A stretch of DNA of 38,285 bases from a virus. The notes below the pieces were generated by a model that saw only the letters and a program-made list of their open reading frames with translations, was not told the origin of the DNA and ran no database searches. Each line of letters starts with the position of its first letter. Positions within the stretch are counted from its first letter, which is position 1. Position numbers and translations under genes: made by a program. The stretch is taken from the IMG/VR virus record IMGVR_UViG_3300027295_000063, positions 1 through 38,285 of that record, one strand, 5' to 3'. This document shows, in pieces, positions 1 to 11,700 of this stretch.

Positions 1-141
1 CCAGAAGACTTTTATAATCGGACTGTGCATTCCGGTAACATCGGAATAGTGGGTATCAATGCAATCTCCTATTACGTGGACATCGCACTCACCCTTCCCA
101 AATTGAATGACACGTTAGGAGAAGAAATCTATGCCACCTAA
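1..141 (+). CDS. C-terminal end of a phage structural protein (partial)
   Basis: The first 46 codons are open in frame 1 and end in TAA at 139-141; the start lies outside the window. The tail reads ...YYVDIALTLPKLNDTLGEEIYAT. The stop region overlaps the next gene by 11 bases (ATG at 131), which is normal for tightly packed phage late genes and supports real coding. I do not recognise the family from so short a piece. In N4-type phages the genes just upstream of the internal virion proteins encode tail and head structural proteins, so a structural role is likely by position only. Confidence 0.6.
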   Translation, partial: PEDFYNRTVHSGNIGIVGINAISYYVDIALTLPKLNDTLGEEIYAT

Positions 142-703
142 TTACATGAGCATGTCTGGCTATGGCCAGGGCTATCAACCTTTGGCCCCATTTGCCTTGA
201 CGCAACCTCAAGCGCTTCCTTTGACCCAACCAGGTGGCTTTCCCAGCTGGATGCCTGAGCCTGTTGCACCCGTTCAGCGGTCTTTTGCTACCGCTGCAGC
301 AGTTGCTCCGGCGTTTAACTACGAGACGGACATGGCTGGCTTGATGCCTACGTCAACGCCTTTGGGTGGTACTGATCTGAGCAACGCTCAAATACTGCAG
401 TCTGTAAATGCTCCCGGAAGCGGAAGCATGTGGGACAGGTTCTTTAACACTCGAGACCAACAGGGTTGGGGTGGACTGGCTTTGCAGGGTGCCTCGTCTT
501 TGGCCAACCTGTACATGGGCATGAAGCAGTACGGCCTTGCCAAAGATCAGTTGGCCTTCCAGAAGGACTCGTTCAACAAGCAGTACGACGCCAACAAGTC
601 TTTGACTAACTCCCGGCTGGAAGATCGTCAAGCACGCCGTGTGCTTGAAAATCCAAACGCTACGGGCGTGGCTGACTACATGGCAAAGTGGGGAGTCAAG
701 TAA
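131..703 (+). CDS. small internal virion (ejection) protein, candidate
   Basis: 190 residues. Residues 1-95 are rich in Pro, Gln, Ala and Gly and look disordered. Residues 105-190 look helical, and the stretch from about residue 135 (LAKDQLAFQKDSFNKQYDAN, then SLTNSRLEDRQARR) resembles the small internal virion proteins of short-tailed phages such as T7 gp14. It has no cysteine. The start overlaps the end of the preceding gene, with GTTAGGAGAAG just upstream as ribosome binding site. Its TAA overlaps the ATG of the next gene (TAATG), so the two are probably translationally coupled. Position upstream of the giant RNA polymerase suggests an N4 gp51/gp52-like virion protein. The function is inferred from composition and context; no catalytic motif is seen. 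Confidence 0.55.
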   Translation: MPPNYMSMSGYGQGYQPLAPFALTQPQALPLTQPGGFPSWMPEPVAPVQRSFATAAAVAPAFNYETDMAGLMPTSTPLGGTDLSNAQILQSVNAPGSGSMWDRFFNTRDQQGWGGLALQGASSLANLYMGMKQYGLAKDQLAFQKDSFNKQYDANKSLTNSRLEDRQARRVLENPNATGVADYMAKWGVK

Positions 704-1980
704 TGGCCCAACCCATCACATGGCAGACCATCAACGCACCCAGCTTCGGTGAAGCCAACCGCCTTATGGGCTTGGCCCAGCAGTCGATTCTGGGTGCTTT
801 TGATAATGGCAAGACTGCGTTGGCAGATGCACAGGCCTTTGACAAAGAGCTGTGGAAGCGTCAGGACCAGCAAGCAACCCAAGATGTTCTGGGCAAAATC
901 TATCAGGCTCAGACCGTTGATCAGATGAATGCCTTGAACCAGTCAGGAGTACTGGATCAAGCAACTGCTGCCAATGGTGCTGTGATTGATCGTGCTGCTG
1001 TCAACGCTATCCGAGACGGCCGACCTGAATTGCTTCAGACCCGTGCAAAGCAAGCAGGTGAGTTTACCGACTGGACCACGACCCGTGAGCAACGTCCAAT
1101 CGTCAACGGGATCATGACGGACATCTACAGCGGAAAGACAGATCAAGCGCAAGCAGCGCTTGCTGCCAATCCCAACCTGATGAATGCACCGGAGATCCAA
1201 AAGGCCCTGACTGACTACAAGCGAAAGCTTGTGACCCAAGGTTATGAAGACACCCGATTTACGTGGGACGACCAGGCTCAAAAGTGGAAAGCCGCTGACG
1301 CTGCACAGAAAGAGGTCATGCGTCCGTTTGAACCACTGAAAGCACAAAGTGAGCTGGATACAGCCGCACAACAACGTGAAGCGTCAAAGGCTCAAGCAGA
1401 TCTGGCAAGAGCTCAAGCAAATAAGATTGATGCAGACGCCAAAGCAGCTGCCAATGCCAACACACCTGGAAGCCTGATCGATTCCCGCTACAAAGAGCTG
1501 GTTGCCAACGGGCCATGGGACAAAGGCACGCTCGATACTGCAGAAGGCAAGAACGCTTTTCTGGACGGGCTCAAAAAAATGGGCCTGCCCTCTGCTGCAG
1601 TCGATGACGTTGTTGCTCAGGTATACAAGTACTACGGCAAAGGTGCTGTAGTTGGCTTTGATGAAAAAGGCCAGCCGATCCGTGCACCTCTGGGTGTATC
1701 GACTGCGTTGCAAGCAGTGGGTGAGGCTGGTAGCAACACAATGGTTGACAGTCTCTTTGGCTGGAGTCGTCGGGGCGATCAGACTGCCAATGCGTTGGAC
1801 AAGATGTTTGGTGTCTACTCGACTGGCGAAAAGAACCCTGGATGGCAAGCCACGAAGGACAACGAACTGATCCAGAAGATGCAGGCCACTCTTGCCTTGC
1901 GCAATCAGCGTGAAAAAGTGCTGGCTACTCCTCCTGAGCAAGTCAATTACAACGGCAAGAACCCAAAAAAGCAGAAGTGA
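703..1980 (+). CDS. helical internal virion protein, candidate
   Basis: 425 residues from ATG 703. A GTG at 688 in the same frame would add five residues, but ATG 703 overlaps the upstream stop (TAATG) and has GGGGAG at 690-695, so I prefer it. The protein is mostly helical. A heptad-like, Ala/Gln/Lys-rich coiled-coil segment runs from about residue 205 to 250 (AAQQREASKAQADLARAQAN). There are no cysteines, signal peptide or membrane segments. The C-terminus is basic (NGKNPKKQK). It lies between the small virion protein and the nuclease, directly upstream of the vRNAP, where N4 keeps its virion-internal proteins. Likely a structural or ejected protein; the family is not firmly recognised. Confidence 0.5.
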   Translation: MAQPITWQTINAPSFGEANRLMGLAQQSILGAFDNGKTALADAQAFDKELWKRQDQQATQDVLGKIYQAQTVDQMNALNQSGVLDQATAANGAVIDRAAVNAIRDGRPELLQTRAKQAGEFTDWTTTREQRPIVNGIMTDIYSGKTDQAQAALAANPNLMNAPEIQKALTDYKRKLVTQGYEDTRFTWDDQAQKWKAADAAQKEVMRPFEPLKAQSELDTAAQQREASKAQADLARAQANKIDADAKAAANANTPGSLIDSRYKELVANGPWDKGTLDTAEGKNAFLDGLKKMGLPSAAVDDVVAQVYKYYGKGAVVGFDEKGQPIRAPLGVSTALQAVGEAGSNTMVDSLFGWSRRGDQTANALDKMFGVYSTGEKNPGWQATKDNELIQKMQATLALRNQREKVLATPPEQVNYNGKNPKKQK

Positions 1981-2696
1981 CGGCACAACCACCGGCCCCA
2001 GTTGAGTCTGGGGCGGTGCCGTCAACTCAGGTGAACGGTGCTCCTGCGCCCATCAAGCCAATTGCACAGACACCAGAAGGCACCTTTGTTACTTCGAAGG
2101 GTGCTCCTGTCAAAGCCAATGCCACGTTGGCAATCGATGGTTCAAGCGGTGCTCCAGTCGGTGTGACTCGGAACCTTCAAGTTCCGAAGGAACTGAGCAA
2201 CGGCAAGCCAACCACCTTGGTTCAAGCCGATCCGAAGAACCTGAAGAGTGGTGATGCGTTCAAAGCCACGATGACTTGGGTCAAAGACGGAGACACGCTG
2301 GATCTGTCGAATGGTGTGGTTTGCCGAGTCAATGGCATCGATGCTCCAGAGACAGCCAAGCCCAATAAAGGTCAGCCTGCTCAGGCGTACTCCGCTGAAG
2401 CAACAAAGACACTTGAGCAAATGGTTCGAAACAAGGAACTGACAATTCGCATTGTTGAACCCCCAAGCGGCAAGAACTACGATCGTGCCTCTTGCATCAT
2501 TGAAGTCGAAGGCAAAGACGTTAACGTCGCCATGCTTCAACAGGGAGCTGCTTGGTTCTGGGGTTCGTTTGTCAAAGACTCGTTTCAGTACCAGAAAATG
2601 CAGGCTGCAGAATCGAAAGCGAAAAAGAACAAGGTTGGTTTGTGGAAAGATCCAAATCCGGTCTTTCCAAACACTTTTCAACGACAATACCGGTAA
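1977..2696 (+). CDS. staphylococcal nuclease-like (SNase/thermonuclease) endonuclease
   Basis: 239 residues with GTG start overlapping the previous stop (GTGA). Residues 1-90 are a Pro/Ala-rich, probably disordered extension. The SNase fold occupies about 95-230. Visible catalytic and Ca2+-binding residues: DGDT at 104-107 (D106 equals S. aureus nuclease D21), R117, D122 and E125 in CRVNGIDAPE (equal to R35, D40, E43), and R170 in YDR (equal to R87). The later VNVAMLQQGAAW and GLW elements also fit. All active-site residues are present, so a Ca2+-dependent, low-specificity DNA/RNA endonuclease is likely. There is no signal peptide. It is the last gene before an intrinsic terminator and sits in the ejection-protein cluster, so it may be packaged. 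That role is inference. Confidence 0.85.
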   Translation: MTAQPPAPVESGAVPSTQVNGAPAPIKPIAQTPEGTFVTSKGAPVKANATLAIDGSSGAPVGVTRNLQVPKELSNGKPTTLVQADPKNLKSGDAFKATMTWVKDGDTLDLSNGVVCRVNGIDAPETAKPNKGQPAQAYSAEATKTLEQMVRNKELTIRIVEPPSGKNYDRASCIIEVEGKDVNVAMLQQGAAWFWGSFVKDSFQYQKMQAAESKAKKNKVGLWKDPNPVFPNTFQRQYR

Positions 2697-2710
2697 CGGT
2701 ACACATCAAG

Positions 2711-2740
2711 AAAGCCGGGGTAACTCCCGGCTTTTTCTTT
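2711..2740 (+). terminator. intrinsic terminator between nuclease and vRNAP genes
   Basis: Perfect 9-bp stem AAAGCCGGG (2711-2719) and CCCGGCTTT (2726-2734) with a 6-base loop, running into CTTTTTCTTT. It starts 15 bases after the nuclease stop, so it should end the virion-protein transcript and separate it from the vRNAP. A TAGAAT at 2740-2745 could be a -10 element for the next gene, but no -35 is visible. Confidence 0.85.
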
Positions 2741-2774
2741 AGAATAGTCGCAATCCCCCAGACAGAAAGTCAAT

Positions 2775-5700
2775 ATGGCTGAATTCGACCTCAATAGCTA
2801 TTTCTCCAAGCGCCAACAACTGTTTGGGCAAGACAAGGTAGATGCTTTGCAGAAGGCATCTGCAGAGAAAGTTCAAGCTCTCCAAGAAAGCCGAGCCCGA
2901 GATCAGGCTTACCTAAACAGCCCTCAAGCACAGATTGATCGAGCTGTTGCGGAAGGCCGTACCTGGGGCGAGTTTGGTCAAGACGTTGGTTTGTCTGCCA
3001 TTCAAGGCGTTGATGCCTTGGCCAAGTTGCCGGCAATGGTCTACGACAAAGCCACGGAAGGAAACTTCTATGGCACCGAGACTCAGAAGATCAGTGCGAT
3101 GTCCGATGAGCGTGAAAAGCTCAAGTCGGCATTTGCACAGGCCAACAACAAGCAAAAAGCTGATGCGGCCAAAGCTGCTGGTGAAGCAGCCAAAGAGTAC
3201 TTTGGTGACGGTGCCCTTGGAACTGGTGCACAGGTTGCTGCCGAGTTCGGTAGTGCTTTCTGGGAAGCTGCCAAGGATCCAGGCAGCATTCCTGAGTTCT
3301 TGGCTCAACAAGCTGCTCAGCTGGGCGTCATGGGCAAGGTTGGCCGAGCATCGGAGCTCGCAGCTAAAGCTGCTGTCAAAGCAGCTCCAGTCCTTGCGGC
3401 TACAAAGGCTGGCCAAGCCGCAGTGAACCGTGTCGGTACGGCCGGTGCAGTAGGCACTGGTGCTGTGCTTCAGGGCACAGACGTTGGTTCGGACACCATG
3501 ACTCGCCTCATGGAGCTTCCACAGGCAGTCTGGGATCAAAACCCTCAGTACAAAGTCCGAGCCTCTGAAATCGGTGCGGATGCTGCCAAGCAGGAGATTG
3601 CATCTCGTTTGGCTTCGGAAGCTACGGTGCAAGGTGCTGCGACTTCGTTGCTGTCCGCTGCCTTGCCTGGCGGTTCGTCTGTTGAGAAGGCCCTGGTCGG
3701 CAAGTCTCTGGGAGGCTTCAAAGCTGTTCCCAAAGCCTTTGTCGGAGAGTCGGGTCAGGAAGGTATCGAAGAGGGTACTGGCAAGTTCTTTGGCAATGCC
3801 GGGGTCAAGCAGATCGACCCAACTCAGTCACTGTCTGAGGATGTGGGTGCTGCAGCTGGCCAAGGCGCTTACATGGGTGGCTTGCTAGGTGCTGGTATCA
3901 GCGGTGTGCAGACAGCCGGAAACGCTGCTGCCATTGCTGCCGCTGAACGTGCGGCCAAGGTTCAGGAGGAAGTGGCCAAGAAGCAGGATCTGAGCGCTGC
4001 AATTGCCTCAGGTGATGTCTCGGCTTACCTGGATCCCAAGAGCCCTTCCTTTGCCCCTGAGAAGGCCGTGCAAGGACTGTTTGGCAACAGCCAAAAGGAA
4101 GACACGACACCGGAAGCCAAACAGACCAACTTCGTCAAAGCCGAATCGATCGTTGCTGACCTAAAGAGCGAACGAGAAAAGCTTCGGCTTGAGCTTGATT
4201 GGACCAATCCAGACAAGCTTCAAGCGCGTCTTGATGCTGGCAGGGACGGCTTCAGTCCTGAGCTTATTGCAGCGACAGAAGAAGCTATTGCAACGCTTCG
4301 TGCTACTCCTGCTGATCCGAATGAGGTTGCAGCGCTTGAAGCCAAAGCAAAAAGCATGGATCGAAAGATCCAGCTGTCCGAAACCATTCTCAAAGACTTC
4401 AACAGGGAAGGCCAAAACCAGCAAGTTGATGTTGAGGCTGAAGTAGCCAAGCTGAAGGACGCTGATCCTGTGGTGTCACAGGGTGCGGCCGACAACATCA
4501 TCAACCTGTCCATGAAGTCCCCAGAGCTCGTGGATCGAAAGCTGGCTGCATCACTGGTCAGAGACACCACGAACAACCTGACGGACTCTCAGAGGGATTA
4601 CCTGCGTGCGTTCTCCGAGGCTCGAGTTGCTGAAAACACCCTGAAGACCATGGGTGACGTTTCCAAAGAGATCTTCTTTGGATCGGCCAAAGACAAGCAA
4701 GGAATCAAGTACACCGGTCTGGCCGAGTACCGAGCCAATGTAGCTGTGACGCTGGCTGCTGGAAACCAGAAGTCTGCTGACCGTGAACTGGGTTTGCTGA
4801 CCAATTTTGAAACAAGCCATCAAGCCAAAGCAAAAGCTGCTTCTGAGGCCTATGCAGCATTCCTGAAAGATGGAATCGAACGTCGTGTCGTCAGAAACAA
4901 AGACGGCAGTTGGAAAGTTGAACAGGGTTTGTTTGAAAGCCCTGCTGCTCGTGTTGAAAACGGTGGCATGGATATTAAGGAGAATTCTCCAAAGATCGTC
5001 GCTGAAACTAAAACAGAAGCAGATGCAATTTCCAAGACTGCTGCCGAATTGAAGGCTGCTTATGCAGTAAAGTTTGGTTCAGGTAATACCGGTGGAGCCA
5101 GTAATGTCCAGAACGTACCGCAAGCACTCGAAGGAATTCAAAGCGCCGAAACGCAGCTTCGATCCGAAGCCTCGACGCAAGATGGAGCCGCTGAAGGAAC
5201 TGCAGCTACCGGAGGAGGAGCCGCTGCCGACGTTCAAGCCGATGCAACAGCTGGAACTGATGCTGTAGCTCCTGCAGCTGACGTTGCTCAGGAGGCTCCG
5301 TCCTCTGCTGCGAGCACTGACAACACTGCGACAGCTCCTTCAGTTGAAGGTCAACTGCAGTCTGGTGAACAGGCTACAACGACCCCTTCTGCAACCGTTC
5401 CAGATCCTGCTGTTCAGGCCGAGCCTGCTCAAAAAGCGGAACAAGAGGTCGCTGCAAAGGAGTCTGGAAAGCTCTTCGCCAACCATCAAGCATCCCCGGA
5501 GGGGACTCCTCTCAGCCAGCGCCTGAACGCGATTGCAGACTTCTTCACCCAGAGTGCTGGACGTGAAGATGTGGGATCACAGCGTCCATTGGTTGCAGTC
5601 AAGAACCTGCTGAGCAAGCTAATCTCGAAAGAGGTCAGCCCTGCAGATTTTCTCAAGAGCACCGATCCTCTGACTGCTCGTCAAGACAGTGTTCTGTCTT

Positions 5701-8700
5701 TGTTCCAGAAAGCTGCTCAACGGTGGGATCCCATCATTCGTACTGGTTTGAAACGCCAGGCCAATCCTGCTTTCAACTACAAGCATTTGATGACGTACTT
5801 CCAGTTTGAGAACTCGGAAGATGGAAAGTTGGATGTCGATGAGAATTTGAAGACTGCCATGTCTGCAGCCGTCTTTCAATTTATTGCTGACAACGCAAAC
5901 GGCAAGGGCTACTCGACACCGGAGCAGATCAACAAGTTTTTGGGAAACCCTGAAGGCTCTGAGATTGACCCGAAAGTTTGGGGATTGATTGGCCAAGGCA
6001 TTCCTCAAGCTTCAATGATTGAGGAATTGGGAAACAGCATCTATGACATGCTTGGTTTTAGGCCAAGTCTACAGGCACCCAAGGATTTCGAGCCCCGATT
6101 AAAATCAGTGCTGGGTACGCAAGCGCTTCGTCTGATGCTTAGCACTCCTGGTTTGCTCAAACGCAAGACAGTCAATGCAGAAGACCTGTCGTTCAGTGAA
6201 AAGACAACCACCAAGAGCGAGAACACCCAGTTGTTTTTCTACACCTTTGTGCGTGACGAAAAAACAAAAGAGCTGAATGCCTTTGCAAAGCGTGTAGTGG
6301 ATACGAACAAAGGAACTGGGACGCTCCTGAACAAGCTGTTTGGTGTCGAAAGCTCGATCACTTTCCCTTCGCTGACTCCTGGTGCTTACGATCAGAAGAA
6401 AGCCGCCAACAGTCAGATGGGTGTGCCGGTTGAGCTGTATGACGCATTGAAACATTCCAGCGAGCTTCCCTACGAAGTGCATCAAGGGATGTGGAACCTC
6501 TACAGCAAGCTGGGCTACGAATGGTTCAGTAAAGTCATTGGTTTGCCGGAAGGCGATGTTGATACTGTGCACATCTCACAGCGTCCAGCTCATGAAGCCA
6601 AGACAGACAACACGTTTAGAGTCATCGACAACTTCATTACGTTTGTTGAAGATGTGCTGAGTCCTTCAGAGAATGGCGTAGATACACTGTTCTACTTTGT
6701 GCCTGCAGCATGGAAAAACCAACGCTCTGGTCTGACATCTAATGGGGTCAACCCCAACGCGCATAAGCAGCATCGCTACTTGGTGACTCAGACAGCTTGG
6801 AAGAACAAGGTTGATCTGACCAACCCCGATGCAGTGAACAAGCTGTATTTCCATCTAGGTGAAGCACTTGGTTTGAAAGGCACCGACCAGCAAATCATCG
6901 AGCTCTTGAACGGCGTCGATGGTCAGGGAGGTTTGCGTCAAGAGCCTGCATTCCAAGCAGCACTAGCTGCAATGGAAAAAGCCCGTCAAGGCGAAGAGCT
7001 GACTGATGCGGACAAGGCCGCAATAGTTGACGGCCAAGACATGCAAGGCTTGAACGCCATGCTGGCCATGCTCGAGGTCACTATTGCTGAGCGAGATGGC
7101 TTGGATTCAGTTGAGGTTCAACTACCAGCAGGTGTGGATGGTGTCAGTAACGGAGTGATCAAAGGCCACTTGATTCTTGGAGCAGCCAACTCGTCGGACG
7201 AGATGCTTAAGGTAATGAATCAAGGGGGCATCTACGAGGTGGGTAGTGCTTATTCTGACTTTGCCCAATGGCATGACCAGCCTGGCAACCTCGATGTGTA
7301 CGAGCGAGCCACGGCCGAAATGAACGATCGTATGGCCAACATGGTCGAGTACATGCCTGAAGTCGTGAATGCGTTGTGGGCAGTGACCCGTCCTTTAATG
7401 GATGGCGACAAAGTTACTTCAGACGGCCGTAAGTTTGCCAAGGGCGTTGTGCCTCCAATCATCTTTGGATCGTCGTTTGAGAATGCCGTCATGCGACTGC
7501 AAGAGAACTTTGCCGAGAGCGTTCTCAATGGCTTCACGAAATATGCCAATAAACCCGCAGAGCTAGATGCGTATGTCAAGGCGCTCAACACTCTGATTGC
7601 TGAAGGCGATCTTAGTGCTCCTTTGATTCCAGAAGGTAAGGACGGTGAGTACCACTTGAAGCGCAACTTGCTGCCGGCTCAGAACTCTGCCATTGCCTCG
7701 GTCTTTGACCAGACCTTGGGTATGTCGATGCAGGATGCGGTTGAAACTACCTATGGCCCATTGCGTCGTCAGCAAACTGCGTTGATCGATACAGCCAACC
7801 TGACGTTCAATTTGTACAACGCTGTGCTGGATGGTGAGCGTGAAGCTGCCTTGCAAAATGAAGACGTAGAAAAAAACAAAGTCGGAGAGCCAATTCACGA
7901 CATCACTAAAGAAGCTGATGGTCAGATCAAGAAAAAGCTGAAAGGCATCTTGCCTGTCATTCACAGCTTGATGTCAAAGCGTGATGGCCGAATCGGTACT
8001 GGCATGCTGATGTCACGATCCAGACTGGTTGAGCGAGACAGTCCTTTGTACAAGAACGAAGTGCAATTTGGCATTCCGGTGCCGGGAGTCGTCAGTACGA
8101 TTACATGGAAACCTGTTTCCAGCATCAACAGTACTTCTCGGGTTACTGGAGACGTTGTTCCTGGTGCTGCCATGGGAACGATGGTTGTCCACTCGACTGA
8201 CAGCGCTGATTCTCACAATGTTCAGATGAAGCACAGCACGTTGAACAACCACGATGAATTGGTGACTGGCGTTAATGACATTGGTTCAGTGGCTCAGGAC
8301 TTGAACAAGGCGTTTTTCCAGACTTCACTGGAATACTCCCCTCTTGAAGAGGTGTATCACTCGTTGCGTCGTACCGTTGAAGGCATGGCTAGACTAACCA
8401 AATCCGAAGGCGGTTTGTCGATCCAAGCCCAAGACAACCTGGTGGACATGCTTGCAAAGAAAGCCTGGGCAATGCGATCAGGAAACGATGTGCCGAGTAT
8501 TGGCAGCGTTCTGGTCATGCTGCTCAAAGACGCTAAGGTCATTGCGTTTCAGGCTGACAACATTCGTCTGGAAACCTTGAGCAAGATTGCCACGGTGAAT
8601 CAGTTTGCTTACGAGGGTCAAGGCTATGTTGTTACTGATGCTGACCGAGCAAAAGCGTTGAAGATGAAAGCTGAGCTGACACCTGAAGTACCCGCTTCTG

Positions 8701-11700
8701 TGGTGGCTCTTGCAACTGAACTCACTGATTCATTGAAGGCGGCTGAGCAACGTCGGATCAAACGCCTGTCGGATGCAAAGAAAGCCAAAAAGGCTCAAGT
8801 TCAACAAGTTCTTGCTGAGGCTGAATTTGACTTGTCTGCAGTAGAAGAACAAGCCCCTGCCTTTAGTCCGTTTGGCTTGTTTGGAAAACCAAGAGTCGAG
8901 AGCGACAAGGACTTGGTGAAATTCTTCAAGTCCAATCCTGCAGCTACAGCGCAGCAAGTCATCGATCTTCTTAGTGCACAAGGTCGTCTTAGTCCAGTAA
9001 ATCAAAAACTGCTCATGCTGGTGAGCAAAGTTGTAAGTCCTGATTTGGCAATTAATTTGATTACTAAGGAGACTGATAAAAATGGAGTTCTGGAAGAACC
9101 AACTCAACCGTCTCGTGCTTGGTTTGTATCGAAGGGGGACCAGCAAGCAATCTATGTGCTGAGCACAGAGTTTGTGAATTCTGGTTTGACGGCCGAGTCC
9201 TTGCTGCACGAACTGATCCACGCTGCGGTAGCTCAAGTTATTCAGAACCCTACTGGTGATGCAGCTGCTCTGGTTGCTGAGCTGGAAGCTTTGAGAGTCA
9301 AAGCCCAGGAGTTTGCTAAGCAAAACGGCTTGACTCAGTACACAGCAGCATTGGCCGATGTACAAGAGTTTGTGGCTTGGGGCATGAGCAATCTTGGTTT
9401 GCAGCGTGATGTGCTGACCAAGATTACGATGGCATCGAAGACTGGCAGCAACCGGTTGGTTACCGGCATGCAGAAATTTATTTCTGCACTGACGGGTCTT
9501 CTGTTTGAGAAGCCCGATGCAAACCTCGACAACGGCCTGTCGGTGCTAGTGTCGAACGTCTCCGGTCTGTTCTACCAGGCATCTCAAAGCAAGCCAAAAA
9601 CTGGCGACCTGAGTCTGTCCATGGCAGCAATGAATGCCGTGAATTCATACACGACGTTGGAAATCCACAACGCATTGGATAGCGGCTCCGTAAGCCCCCT
9701 GTTTCAGTCTCAGCTGGCCAATCTCCTCACCGGCATCGTTGACGCGCTCCACGGCCCGTTTGGTGCGTTTGCGCAGGCATTGCGTGAGACCGAAGCCAAG
9801 ACGCCGGTCGATGCTTGGGCCAAGGCCAAGGAACTGGGTGCTGCTCCCTTTGGTTCGAGCGTGCTCAGCCACATGGCAGCAAGCGAGCAGGAAGCCTTTG
9901 CCATCGAGCAGGTTGAGGCTACGGTCAAAGCAGCCTTGGATGGTAAGGGCGCACAGGCCACAACTCAGTACCGCGAGCTCTACAACCTATACACAGAAAT
10001 AGAAAACAAGTTCAGCAAGGACGGTTCGGACTTCTTCAAGGGTGACTGGGCCATGGCCACACCTTCGGAGAAAGCTCATGCCAAGAGCCAGTATGACTTT
10101 GTGTTCAATCTGAAGAGTGACAAGAGCGGTCGTTCGGACTACTTGGCTCGTTTTGCTGCTTTAGGTTTGGCCCATCAAGGGTTCAACCAGATGCTTCAGG
10201 TGGCAACGGAAGGCAACGTCAAAAAGGTTCGTGGACAAGAATCGTTTGAGCAACGCCTGCGTCGCTGGTTCTCCAACGTGTTGGGAATGTTCCGTGAGCG
10301 TGTGACCAAGACTTACGCCGGTCAGTTTGCAGACAACAAGCTGCAGAGTCTGGTTGGGCAGCTGGTGGACATCGAAGCTAAGAAGCGCTCGTTGCTGCAA
10401 GCCAAGAAAGGTTTGATCAACACCGACATGGTGGAAGACGGTGCTCGGGCAGTGACTGAAGGCATCCGGACCAAGATCGCTCAAGCGGCCGACTCGGAGT
10501 TTCTGCGTAAGCAGAAGAACACGGCAGTGCAGGTGGTTCGCAGTGCAGTAAGCACGGTCACTAACGATCGTACCGAGAAGTACATCGAGGGCATGCAGAA
10601 GTTCTACGAGCGCAACGTCCAGTCTCAGGGCAGCGTGTTTGTCAGTCTTCTGAAGGAACTTACTGGCCACAAGGAAAAGCTGCAAGCGGCGTTTCGTGCC
10701 GTGAAAAAGTTCGAAGGTGATCGTCAGGATCAGATTGCTGGCTGGGCCAAGGATGCTCGCAAGGCATTCAGCAAGAAGCTTTCAAAGGACAGCAGCGCCA
10801 GCATCACTTCAGTAGTGATGCGGACTGGCTTGCATTACCTGACCGACACAATGTCGTTGGCTGAAATTGAGCGCCTGGTCGACAACCCGGTTGCTCAGAA
10901 CCGGGCCATTGCTGAACTGGAAGCCAAGCTGGGCCACATGAAAGCCGAGTACGTTACTCAGATCAAAGGACTGGGCTACTACAAGGCAACGGAGCTGGTG
11001 ACGGTTGAAGTGCTGATGATGAACTCGCACTTGATCTCCAAGCTGGCTGGTACGGTTTACGAGAAGCAGATCACTGACGCGCAAGCCAAGGCAGCAGACC
11101 CGATCATCAAGCAGCTGGTGTCGCTTTATGCACTGAAATACACCTCACGCACTGAGCAAGGTTTGGCCAAGCAGGTGTTCCGTGACGAGAATGCTCGTGG
11201 CGGGTCTGTCGGCAACGGCATCGACTTTGTGATGAGAGCGCAGAAGGCACTGGAAGCAGAAGCCTTCGAGCGTCAGTTCAGGAACAACCCTGCACTGATG
11301 ATCCATGGCTTCACGCCTGAGATCTTGAATCCTCACACTGAGTTTGTGGTGGCAACTGAGGCGGAAGGACAGGCTTTGATCGACTTTGGCTACAAGCAAG
11401 GAGCCAAGGTATCCAAGGATGGTGCTGATCCGGACCAAAGCCAGAAGTACATCTACGTGCTCAAAGGCGCTGGTTTGGCCCCTCATGTCTCAGGTGCACT
11501 GCAGTTCCAGTCGGACACTGCCAAGGGCACCAAGGCACATAGTGGCTATCTGAACGTCAACACCCAAGACGGCCTAGAGAACGCACAGACACAAGCCAGG
11601 TTTGATCAGAAGCTTGGTTCTAAGATCAATACAGACCCCAACTGGGATCCTTCTCAGGAAAAGAAGAACTACACAGCGCCTCTCTACAACGAGAACGGCA

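Noticed and set aside
2740-2745. TAGAAT as a sigma70 -10 element for the vRNAP gene
   Set aside because: No -35 at 16-18 bases; in N4 late promoters may lack one, but six bases alone are not enough to call a promoter.
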